Shown one piece after another: positions 45,601 to 52,751 of a DNA stretch of 62,678 bases. Within the stretch, counting starts at the first letter, position 1; each line of letters starts with the position of its first letter. Origin of the DNA: Cloacimonetes bacterium UBA3900. GTDB taxonomy: Bacteria; Cloacimonadota; Cloacimonadia; Cloacimonadales; Cloacimonadaceae. Location: contig DGFM01000009.1 of assembly GCA_002391675.1 (NCBI GenBank), positions 31,859 through 94,536 on the forward strand, in the 5' to 3' direction. The notes beneath the pieces were generated by a model that was given only the letters and a program-made list of their open reading frames with translations, was not told the origin of the DNA and searched no databases. A program made the position numbers and the translations under genes.

Positions 45601-46838
45601 GGCGTGCCCAGATCATCGCAGGAATCCAGGAGGCGAGACCTCACTTCCTGGGGACTGAGTCCCGGATTGAGCGCCAATAGCAGGGCGATGGCACCGCTCA
45701 CATAGGGAGCCGACATCGAGGTTCCGCTCAGCCGCGTGTATTGATTTGGAGATTCCAACATATAGGTGCTGAGCACCTCTTCACCCGGCGCCACCAGATC
45801 GAGGTCTGGCCCAAAGCTGGAAAAGCCTGCCAGGTTGCGGTTTCGGTTCACTGCTCCAACGCTGATGGTGGTTCCCAGTTTGGCGGGATAGCTCAAAAAA
45901 GGCAGCGGCACGTTACCTGCGGAAGCCACGATCACCGCACCCTTGTCATAGGCATATTGGCAGGCATCAGCGATGATGGGTGAATACTTGTCATCACCCC
46001 AGCTCAGATTTATCACCTGCGCTCCCATATCTGCAGAATAAATGATGGCTGCTGCGGCGTCGTCATCCTGCAGGAAGCCGGCCGAGTCGGTAGTCCTGAA
46101 ACCTGCTCTCACCGCCAGCAGCTTCACATTCCAATTCACGCCACAGACGCCTATGCCGTTGTTTCCCACCGCTCCGATGATACCGGCAACGTGAGTGCCA
46201 TGAAAGTTTTCGTCGCTGGGGTCGTTGTCCTGCTCCAGATAGTCTCCCAGAGCTATTTTTGCCAGCTCGGGCGCATCCACAAAGTCCCAGCCGATCCAGT
46301 CGTCGATGTACCCGTTGCCATCGTCATCGATGCCATTATCCGGTATTTCACCGTGGTTGATGTAGATATTGGCCTTCAGGTCAGGATGTTCGAGGTTCAT
46401 GCCGGAGTCCACCACCGCCACCAGCACTTGATCGCTGCCGGTGGTGATATTCCAGGCTTGCGGGCAGGAAACCACATAGTGATAGAGCTGGGCATAGAGT
46501 TCGTCGTTGGGCTCTATGTGCATCTTGTTGAGGTAGTTTGGCTGCACATACTCTATGCCTTCAAAACGTGTCTTGCCCGAGACGAGCGCATCGTAATCCG
46601 GTTCCACGGCCACATTCACCATGAAGTATTGATTGTTTGGCATACCTGTGATCTGGCGCACGCTTTGGGCGCCCAGCGAGTTTAGATAACCATCGAATGC
46701 GCTCAGCCCCATGCGCCCATTCCCTTTCACCTGGGCAGGCTTGGAGGTCTTGAAGAGGAGCTGATTGGGCGTGATATCCCATGCCAGAGCTGAAACTATC
46801 AGTACCGATGCGAGCAGGAGCAATACCGCTTTTTTCAT
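42648..46838 (-). CDS. Secreted S8 (subtilisin-like) serine protease with FG-GAP repeats and FlgD-like C-terminal sorting domain
   Basis: 1396 residues. Signal peptide 1-19, prodomain to ~110, then an S8 domain with a full triad: D144 (VVDSG), H213 (HGTHVAG), S374 (GTSMSAP), and oxyanion N309 (ASAGN). The middle part has five FG-GAP-like calcium repeats (DFDGDGNDE, DYNGDGVDE, DLDGDRYPD, DFDGDGRKE, DVDDDGKDE; ~670-990), then fibronectin III-like domains (~1045-1300). The last ~90 residues (KVYPNPV ... SSGVYFYVAE) are a FlgD-like sorting domain of type IX style. Predicted to be secreted and surface-attached. Third gene of an operon with a PorV-like and an M6-like protein. Confidence 0.93.
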   Translation of the reverse strand: MKKAVLLLLASVLIVSALAWDITPNQLLFKTSKPAQVKGNGRMGLSAFDGYLNSLGAQSVRQITGMPNNQYFMVNVAVEPDYDALVSGKTRFEGIEYVQPNYLNKMHIEPNDELYAQLYHYVVSCPQAWNITTGSDQVLVAVVDSGMNLEHPDLKANIYINHGEIPDNGIDDDGNGYIDDWIGWDFVDAPELAKIALGDYLEQDNDPSDENFHGTHVAGIIGAVGNNGIGVCGVNWNVKLLAVRAGFRTTDSAGFLQDDDAAAAIIYSADMGAQVINLSWGDDKYSPIIADACQYAYDKGAVIVASAGNVPLPFLSYPAKLGTTISVGAVNRNRNLAGFSSFGPDLDLVAPGEEVLSTYMLESPNQYTRLSGTSMSAPYVSGAIALLLALNPGLSPQEVRSRLLDSCDDLGTPGYDMYYGHGMLNVRKLLESTNPPLIHVSSPVEMQGMKSSFDITGSIQAEDFFRYSVMYATKDIPATIIDWLDVETHTNQPNYKTSPVDNDVLAHFYIPGFFEERTYLVRIQYENKQGKKYNQYFNFRYDMSAPVMRPETLQTHYRYEKQDKRYYVTALFDEVVSARLKVLDSLGQVTHCYSAMEDSLVFWALPRSIAEGYIKMQVEAHNASGLTYVSDIFPNKEFPDSVYIQYELIDSYGYDYEVIGEARAVLPKLYDFDGDGNDEYIAMTLATSGYGGVKAYRPAVGPHTVTHDFEDGFWPRGVTQGRNGKAELLYNKGDTAFLQLCGEGQDYPSTAVWQEASSISGVFADYNGDGVDEILLIRNLALEQIIQAYKRGAGDEVEPKNELKNTTATSMRNSFAPTIIVDDLDGDRYPDILCTDADGDVMIFEIRNDQVSDLSWQHRLPVGDTQTFTVGDFDGDGRKEFFVGGYVTDVANPYRNFWYFEGFKNVSNNEYVSMGSMFFNDVMEQNSIASMDVDDDGKDEIILGITPNLYIIEYIDGEFKPTFRGESSSSYNILTFRDANNKPYFATNKSIEDSLYFVQYARTEPFTGPSIPKNLSAEPLNESSVRLTWLDNGADSYYVYRKDEEGDVLQICNCPQNTYVDEGLSSGETYQYSVKAVDSGYTPAEGRHSPWVSAIPLPAPQLESIGMVSSSEVKLIFDSVMQPEILNTGLYSLDHDIGYPISINSIAAQRGVLLRFRKPLPPSTQPYVLTAENMRGKSGVICATNSFSFAYEPDTKAPEIEGVLVAKDRASLQITFSEPIASSPDPLYRGNYTFRTTANDPDNDILSIAHDSDIITISFIHPLKVSNQPYNIRVENIQDLAGNTISRQHSVARISLSDAKDLSELKVYPNPVYTSQQSWVAIHNFPMNKKGRISIYDSSGNLVHKARLGPYKPELANNTYRWELRNDSGHRVSSGVYFYVAEMGGETAKGKFVVLR

Positions 46839-46855
46839 TTTATCTACTTAACACC

Positions 46856-47761
46856 TCAAAAGTTCCATTTCAAGCCGAAGCTGTGTACGTCGTTGAGGCC
46901 GGAGCTATTTGCCGCCCAGGCGTAGTCTATATCTATATTGCGCAGCCTGAATCCTATGCCGGCACTCAGGGATTTGGGGTCTTGCTTGATCTTGTAAGCC
47001 CCGCGCAGGTAGAGCTTGTCCCAGATACTTATCTGGCTGGCAACGGAGAACTTCAGATATTCATCCACCGCTTTCACGGCCGCTACTTCCATGCCAAAGG
47101 TGGCATTTTCCCATTCCCAATACTTGCCGAGGTCTGTCTCAAAGGAAAGCGGCAGCAGGCCACGCTCTTCATTGACTTTGGTAGCCGCGCCCAGGTTGCG
47201 CACCGTCATGGAAAGGCTGCTGTTTTCGATGGGAGGCAGCAGCGTGAGGCCCAGATCCGCGTGCGCACCCAGTGATGATGCTGTAGCCAGCTTTTCATAG
47301 AGCACGCCCAGGTTTGCGCCCGCAAAGATGGATGGTGTGATGCGATGCGCATAGTTGCACATCACGCTCAGGTCGAGGGGATGGTAGTATCCCAAAAACA
47401 TTCCCGTCTCATCTCTGCTTTCCACCTTGCCATAATCCAGGTTGCGCAGCGTGATGCCAAAGTGGCTGATCCTGTCTGATGAGCTATAGTAGATTTGGTT
47501 GTAAGCGCTGTCATCCAGCCAGCTCATATAGGATACACCCAGGTTTTGATGCGCTTTCACTGCTCCGATAGCCGGTTGCAATGAAAAGGCAGATTTGTCC
47601 ATCAGGGCGTGCACGCCTCGGCCGCCCATGGCAATCATGGCGGGATCGCTGTGCACATTGAGAAACTGATAGCTGTATTTGCCAGCCTCCGGGTGGAGTG
47701 CAAAGCAGCTCAGAGCAACACTGATGAGCATTGCCACGGATATGATTTTAGAGAGTTTCAT
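46856..47761 (-). CDS. PorV/PorQ-family outer-membrane protein
   Basis: 301 residues with a signal peptide (to ~21). YQFLNVHSDPAMIAMGGRGVHAL and SAFSLQPAIGA match the start of PorV/PorQ proteins. Beta-strand repeats follow to an aromatic C-terminus (FGLKWNF). In Bacteroidota PorV and PorQ are barrels of the type IX pathway that shuttle or bind cargo with C-terminal sorting domains. Here it is placed between two such cargo genes, 17 and 12 bases away, which supports a secretion or anchoring role (inference). Confidence 0.85.
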   Translation of the reverse strand: MKLSKIISVAMLISVALSCFALHPEAGKYSYQFLNVHSDPAMIAMGGRGVHALMDKSAFSLQPAIGAVKAHQNLGVSYMSWLDDSAYNQIYYSSSDRISHFGITLRNLDYGKVESRDETGMFLGYYHPLDLSVMCNYAHRITPSIFAGANLGVLYEKLATASSLGAHADLGLTLLPPIENSSLSMTVRNLGAATKVNEERGLLPLSFETDLGKYWEWENATFGMEVAAVKAVDEYLKFSVASQISIWDKLYLRGAYKIKQDPKSLSAGIGFRLRNIDIDYAWAANSSGLNDVHSFGLKWNF

Positions 47762-47773
47762 GGTGTTCTCCGT

Positions 47774-50700
47774 TTAGTTTTCCACGATAAATTTGAGTGT
47801 CTTGGTATGCTTCCCCGCTCTCACCACCATAAAGTATACTCCGGAGCCCAGATTCTCTACAGGGAAGCTAAAACTTTCTCTATTTCTCACGTAGGCGTGC
47901 ACCGCACTCTTCTTGCGATAGAGCAGCTTGCCGCCGGCATCATAGATGGATGCTTCCAGCAGGGCATCCTGGCTGGTCATCACGTTGAGCGTGAGATTCT
48001 TGTCATAGATAGATTTGACCGGAATTGGGAACAGGTAGACTTCGCCCGGCACGAAAAACTTTTCCGTGGTGTAGCTATTGGTCATAGCCTGGGGTTCCAG
48101 GCTAGCTGTCCGCTGCAGGTTGCCAAATTCATGCAGCCAGAGGTCACCCGTCAAAACAGGCTCACCCGGGATCATGGCTCTGAAGACCTTACCATTGTTT
48201 GTGACGCTCCAGATGTAATAATTGGCGTCTGATCCCTTGCCCAGAAGCGGTATGGTTCTGCTGCGATCACCAAAAGAGACGGGGAAGCCTCTCTTGATCT
48301 TGAAGTTGTCGTCCCACACCCTGAGCTGGTTGTAGGCAAAGTTGCCCAAGAGCTCTTTTCTGCCGTCACCATCCAGATCGACCGCTATCGCTCCCGCGCT
48401 GAAGCCGCCCTCTTCGCTGCTTTTGCCGGCCAGGAATCCGGGGCTCATGTTCTGAGCGGAATAGTCCACTATCAACACGCCATCCTCACAACCCAGGATG
48501 ATGTCCAGCGTGCCGTTGCCATCCACATCTGTCAGGGTGAAAGGCGCAGTACAGGTATGAGCGTGCACATAGGGGAAGCCGGGCAGCAGCTGATAGCTTT
48601 CATCGTAGGCGTAGAGGCTGCTGCTGGTTTGGACGATGAGGTTGAATTGCTCGACATCAGGCGTGATGGGCGCCTTGGCCATGGCTACAATGGTGGAATC
48701 TGCAGGTATATCAAGCGCTATCTTCACGCCGGACTTTGCCTGCAGACCCAATTCCCAAAGATTGTGGTAGGCTTCTTCTTCTTTAGTGAGGAGGAAGAGA
48801 TGTTGACGGAAGCCTACCACATTTGAGCTGATCGGCTCAGAAAATTCATATAGCACCTGTGTCTTCATCTGCTTTTTATCATACACGGCGATCTCAGACC
48901 CGGCATCGGTATGCAGCGGCAGATAGAGCTTGTCTCCCAGGTCCACGGGATGTGATGCCCAGGCGCCTCGCTTATTGAGCACATATCTGTTGTTTTCGGC
49001 ATTGATGCGATACAGACGAATCATGGTGGGAATCTGCATGGGCACATAGACGTGAGAGCCATCCCAGACGAAGTTTTGCGCCACAGGCGTGGCATATTTG
49101 GGGAAGCCATCCATGAGCAGCTCGTCTTTCCAGGCGTATATTTTGCCATCGGGCAAAGCCAAAAAGAGCTCCTCTTCGCCATCCCGATCGAGGTCTATAA
49201 ATGCAGCATTGAAGGGGCTGGGGCCCGCATAGTCGGTAGCCAGTTTCCATCCGAAACTCACGCTGAAGCTCATGGTATTCTCGCTGGGGCCGATGTCATA
49301 AACCTCCAGGGGAACGCCCCCATAATAGCTTTCCGCGCTGGGAAGATGCATACTCCCCTCGTACATGGAATGGCCGAAATAATCGTTGTTCCCGGCTCGG
49401 TAGGAATCGAAAGGGCCGCCCCATTTATAGGTATCGACGATGCCCGTATCCAGGTGTTGGATGCCATCGGCCTCTTCCAGATCCACGCCTTTGTGCCTGG
49501 AATCAGCATTGACGCGGTTCCTATCAAAATTGGCCGTGAAGTTCTCCTCGATGATCCGCTCATCTATATGCCAGATCAGGAGGCCGGAACCATCATGGGG
49601 AGCCGTGTTTCCGGGTGCAATAGGCCCTCCCAGGCCCGGCAAAAAGAAATCCCACTCACAGCCCACATAGCGGTTTTTCATAAAGTTAAAGTAAGGCAGC
49701 AGCGGCAATTCCTCATAATAATCCTGCTCACCTTCGGGCAAAAGCTTGAAGGTATAACTGGGCTGAAAAGCATAGGGGTCCAAGCTGCCATCGGGGTTTT
49801 GCTGCCTGTTTTCAATCAGGAAATACTCGGTCTCGGAGATGGGAAGCTTATACAGCCTCTTTGCCTGGGGATCGTGATTCAAAAAGTGATCCACCTGCAA
49901 GTCTACAGCGTCATCATCGATCACGATTGGCTCTTCCCAGCCCAGCATCAGCCTGCAGAAAGCGCTCAGTTGAGCAGGGACGTAACCGCTGGCATTCCAA
50001 ACACCTGTGCCCATCAAGCCCCAATTTCCTATGCCTTGCGAAGTGCCGTTGGAGCTATCGTTGTCAAACAAGGTGGGCAAGCCCAAAATGTGGCCCACCT
50101 GATGTGCCAAAACTCCATACAGGCTAAAGTGATACACGCCTGCATCCTCGTCATCCTCGCCGGGGAAGTAGTCTTGAAATTCATGCTCCGGCACGATCAC
50201 GATATTGGTAAGCACCGCTCCGTCATCCGTTATCAGCCCGGGATAGTCGTCATTATCGGGATCAAATGCCGCTTGCAGGCTCTTGCGCGAGAGGAAGGTG
50301 CTCCAGATCTGCTCTGTGCGCTTGCTTTCGATATCAGATTCCTGACCCGCTCCCGCATGAAAGACGATCAGGCCTCCATACTGAGTAAAGTCCAGCTCGG
50401 CATCGACGGCATTCACGGCATCTTGCACCATTTCCGCCACCTTCACATCTATCTTGGTTTTGGAATCCGTTCCGTAATAACTCATCGGCTTATCCAGCCT
50501 GATCACCTGCGGATAGAGATAGTGTTTCAGCTCATACTGATAGTGTGAGGCATCCAGGTAGAAATCGCTCAGATGCAGCATCCAGCGCTCAAAAAACGCA
50601 TCATCATGCGCCAGATAATCCGGAAACTGAGGCTGAGAGATAAAATGCACATCGCTGAATTCCACCCTCAAAACCAGGAGGTTGTTGGGTATCTCAACCT

Positions 50701-50866
50701 GCCCCTTGGCCCGGCTCGGCAAGCCAGAATAGGGCAGCTCCGGTTTGCTGGCATTCCAGGCAGCAGGAACCTGCTTGTACAGCGGGTGTGCAGGCACCAA
50801 AGCCAGAGCACAGCAAGCCCACAAGCTCAATAGAGCTATGGCTAAGATTGTCTTACGGTTAGACAT
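47774..50866 (-). CDS. M6-type metalloprotease-like secreted protein with altered zinc motif and sorting domain
   Basis: 1030 residues with a signal peptide (to ~23). The M6 domain spans about 55-480 (LLVLRVEFSDV..., WGLMGTGVWNASG, LMLGW). The expected H-E-x-x-H-x-x-G-x-x-x-D reads HQVGHILGLPTLFDND (H255, Q256, H259): the catalytic Glu is Gln. FG-GAP-like calcium repeats follow (DLDRDGEEE, DVDGNGTLD, DLDGDGRKE). The final ~90 residues (VYLFPIPVK ... LGSGVYFMVV) form a FlgD-like sorting domain. It may bind zinc and substrate without cleaving. First gene of the three-gene operon. Confidence 0.88.
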   Translation of the reverse strand: MSNRKTILAIALLSLWACCALALVPAHPLYKQVPAAWNASKPELPYSGLPSRAKGQVEIPNNLLVLRVEFSDVHFISQPQFPDYLAHDDAFFERWMLHLSDFYLDASHYQYELKHYLYPQVIRLDKPMSYYGTDSKTKIDVKVAEMVQDAVNAVDAELDFTQYGGLIVFHAGAGQESDIESKRTEQIWSTFLSRKSLQAAFDPDNDDYPGLITDDGAVLTNIVIVPEHEFQDYFPGEDDEDAGVYHFSLYGVLAHQVGHILGLPTLFDNDSSNGTSQGIGNWGLMGTGVWNASGYVPAQLSAFCRLMLGWEEPIVIDDDAVDLQVDHFLNHDPQAKRLYKLPISETEYFLIENRQQNPDGSLDPYAFQPSYTFKLLPEGEQDYYEELPLLPYFNFMKNRYVGCEWDFFLPGLGGPIAPGNTAPHDGSGLLIWHIDERIIEENFTANFDRNRVNADSRHKGVDLEEADGIQHLDTGIVDTYKWGGPFDSYRAGNNDYFGHSMYEGSMHLPSAESYYGGVPLEVYDIGPSENTMSFSVSFGWKLATDYAGPSPFNAAFIDLDRDGEEELFLALPDGKIYAWKDELLMDGFPKYATPVAQNFVWDGSHVYVPMQIPTMIRLYRINAENNRYVLNKRGAWASHPVDLGDKLYLPLHTDAGSEIAVYDKKQMKTQVLYEFSEPISSNVVGFRQHLFLLTKEEEAYHNLWELGLQAKSGVKIALDIPADSTIVAMAKAPITPDVEQFNLIVQTSSSLYAYDESYQLLPGFPYVHAHTCTAPFTLTDVDGNGTLDIILGCEDGVLIVDYSAQNMSPGFLAGKSSEEGGFSAGAIAVDLDGDGRKELLGNFAYNQLRVWDDNFKIKRGFPVSFGDRSRTIPLLGKGSDANYYIWSVTNNGKVFRAMIPGEPVLTGDLWLHEFGNLQRTASLEPQAMTNSYTTEKFFVPGEVYLFPIPVKSIYDKNLTLNVMTSQDALLEASIYDAGGKLLYRKKSAVHAYVRNRESFSFPVENLGSGVYFMVVRAGKHTKTLKFIVEN

Positions 50867-50979
50867 ATATCACGCTCCCATACATAGGTATTTGGTTTCA
50901 GGCTTCTTTAACTCTATCTGATATGCAAAAAACGAGCCCAAACCCATACCCAATTGATTTTATGGCAACAGATCAACAC

Positions 50980-51012
50980 AAAAACGCTTGCTCATGTTTG
51001 ATAGAGCAAGCG
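50980..51012 (-). terminator. Intrinsic terminator of the efp operon
   Basis: A 9-bp perfect stem CGCTTGCTC / GAGCAAGCG with a 10-nt loop; reading minus it is followed by TTTTTG. It lies about 45 bases after the stop at 51058. Confidence 0.92.
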
Positions 51013-51057
51013 AATTCTCATCTTAACGGGCTGATGAACAAGCCTATAAGCTGTGTA

Positions 51058-51264
51058 TTATTGAATCTTGCCGGCTGCAAAGTCAGTCTCATTGCATTTG
51101 CAGACCTTGATGTAACTGTAGCGGGGAGACCAGCCAGCGTTGCCTTTCTTGTTGCCGATCACTTTCACTCTCTTGATCTCAACATTGCAGACCGGGCACA
51201 TGATGTGGCCTTCGCTGGTGCGACCGTGCGCAGTTTTGGCGGCGAAACTTTTTACTTTTCCCAT
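51058..51264 (-). CDS. Small zinc-ribbon protein next to efp
   Basis: 68 residues, basic. Two cysteine knuckles, CPVC (23-26) and CKC near 54-56, suggest one zinc site. The rest is Lys/Arg/Gly-rich (KVKSFAAKTAHGRTSEGH ... KKGNAGWSPRYSY). Not a ribosomal protein I recognise (it does not match L28, L31, L33 or L36). It is co-transcribed with efp (34-base gap) and ahead of a clear terminator, so a link to translation is plausible but unproven. Confidence 0.75.
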   Translation of the reverse strand: MGKVKSFAAKTAHGRTSEGHIMCPVCNVEIKRVKVIGNKKGNAGWSPRYSYIKVCKCNETDFAAGKIQ

Positions 51265-51298
51265 TGTTTCCTCTTATTATAAGTCTTTGTTTTATATA

Positions 51299-51862
51299 TT
51301 AATTGGCCCGCTCGATGTATTCACCGTTGCGGGTATCTATCTTCACTTTCTCTCCGGCTTCCACAAAGAAGGGAACCGTCAGGCGCAGACCTGTCTCCGT
51401 AAAGGCGGTCTTCCCTCCACCGGAAGCGGTGTTGCCTTTGACATTGGGTTCACATTCGGCGATCGTTTGGATCACGGTGAGCGGCAGCTCGATATCGATA
51501 ATCTCGCCATCCGGAGCGCGCACCATCATCACTTCCATGTTCTCCATCATAAACTGTGCCTTGTCGCCGATCACTTCTGCGTCTACGTGAATCTGCTCAA
51601 AGGTCTCCACATCCATGAGAACATAGAACTGGCCGTCGTGGTAAAGGTATTCCATCTTCAAGCGTTCGATGCGAACCTCGCTGAAGGTGTCGCTATCACG
51701 CATAGTGACTTCCAACACCTTGCCGGTGCGGATATTGCGCAGCTTGGTGTTCATGAAAGCAGGGCCTTTACCCGGTTTTACATGCAGGAATTCCACCACT
51801 TCAAAGAGCTCGTCTCTAAAGTCGATGACCATTCCATTTCTTATATCGGCTATCTTAGCCAT
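51299..51862 (-). CDS. efp: Elongation factor P
   Basis: 187 residues, normal length: three beta-barrel domains. The N-terminal loop HVKPGKGPAF carries Lys32, the residue that EpmA-type enzymes modify where present. The C-terminal part has KGNTASGG-KTAFTETGL and VPFFVEAGEKVKIDTR...YIER. It binds stalled ribosomes between P and E sites and relieves proline stalling. No epmA or epmB gene is in the window. The promoter is probably at 51898-51925. Confidence 0.97.
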   Translation of the reverse strand: MAKIADIRNGMVIDFRDELFEVVEFLHVKPGKGPAFMNTKLRNIRTGKVLEVTMRDSDTFSEVRIERLKMEYLYHDGQFYVLMDVETFEQIHVDAEVIGDKAQFMMENMEVMMVRAPDGEIIDIELPLTVIQTIAECEPNVKGNTASGGGKTAFTETGLRLTVPFFVEAGEKVKIDTRNGEYIERAN

Positions 51863-51897
51863 AAATCGTTACCTCAGATATTTAGACTTGGAATGCC

Positions 51898-51925
51898 ATG
51901 ATTCTGAAGTAGGCTTTTTTGGCAA
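51898..51925 (-). promoter_or_regulatory. Probable efp promoter
   Basis: Minus strand TTGCCA (51925-51920), 16-bp spacer, AATCAT (51903-51898), 35 bases before the start at 51862. The pattern fits ribH, hsp20 and 18.7 kb. Confidence 0.4.
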
Positions 51926-52065
51926 GAAGTATTTTAGGGAAAGACGAGATATTGAACCCCGAATCTTGACACCAAGACAATACCTTCAATAACCCCCACG
52001 GTATATGCCCTTGAAACCGGACTCACGATACACGAAAAAATGACACCCGACAAATCAGCCAAATA

Positions 52066-52325
52066 CCTACTATTTTAGTAGGAGTTCTTTGCCAAGACCG
52101 ACACCCGAAAAATCGGGCTTTTCTGAAATATTTGCGGCGTCTTAACAAATCTGAACGGAAAAAGGCCTTTTTTGACCCCTCTCAAACGTCGATTTCATGC
52201 GGCCTCCCTATGGGGCCCCTAAGGGGCTCCTACGGGATCCGCAAGTAACCCATAGGAAACCCGTAAGATACAGGAAACGGCGCCTTAGGCGCCAGAAAAG
52301 ATGTGAACCTTTGCGAAAAGTCAAA
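52066..52325 (+). repeat. Copy B of the dispersed ~260-nt structured repeat
   Basis: Same part order as 28206-28466: hairpin CCTACTATTTTAGTAGG (52066-52082); second hairpin CCCGA-n4-TCGGG followed by CTTTT (52104-52121); conserved core; 69-nt 3' block with hairpin GGCGCC-tta-GGCGCC. Downstream, AAGGCC-gatttt-GGCCTTTTT (about 52362-52384) is a terminator-like hairpin. An ATG at 52197 opens a 44-codon basic frame ending TGA at 52331. It lies in an 889-base spacer with no other gene. Confidence 0.8.
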
Positions 52326-52384
52326 TGTTGAGTCAAGGATCGGGTTTTTGCAAACAAATTAAGGCCGATTTTGGCCTTTTTGTA

Positions 52385-52690
52385 AGGTAGCCGGCGGTCG
52401 CTGGACCGACCACGTGTACGTGCAGTCGCAGAACCGCCGTTTGTACGGGCGCTTGCCAAAGCGCCGCTTGTACGATGGCTTGTGTAGGGTCGCTCCCCTG
52501 CGCACCGACCTTAACGGCACTCGTTCGAGTGCCGATGAAATATATCCGCTGCCCCAGAGAGCAGCGGTTAATGCGGCGGTTCGGCGACCGCCGGCTACCT
52601 TTTTGGTCGCTGCAGCGAGCGATCATACAACGGCGCTTTGGCAAGCGCCCGTACAGGGGCGGCGTAGCCGCCAAGGCGAGCGACCGTACA
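52385..52690. repeat. Palindromic repeat array
   Basis: Starts directly after the hairpin that follows repeat copy B. Units: GGTCGCTGGACCGACC, GGGCGCTTGCC...GCGCCG, an 18-bp inverted repeat GGCACTCG-tt-CGAGTGCC (52516-52533), CCGCTGC...GCAGCGG (52546-52568), and the shared 26-base unit (52574-52599). Confidence 0.8.
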
Positions 52691-52693
52691 TGC

Positions 52694-52725
52694 AAAGAGC
52701 CCCGTGGGATATACCCACAGGGCTC
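52694..52725 (-). terminator. Intrinsic terminator of the 1961-residue protein gene
   Basis: GAGCCC-n-GTGGG ... CCCAC-n-GGGCTC with one mismatch, followed on the minus strand by TTT. It lies 27 bases after the stop at 52752. Confidence 0.75.
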
Positions 52726-52751
52726 AATTTATTCAGCTCGTGTGAAGCAGA

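Noticed and set aside
42648..46838. Frameshift or pseudogene in the S8 protease because of its length
   Set aside because: The frame is open from signal peptide to sorting domain and all catalytic residues are present; the length comes from FG-GAP and fibronectin-like modules.
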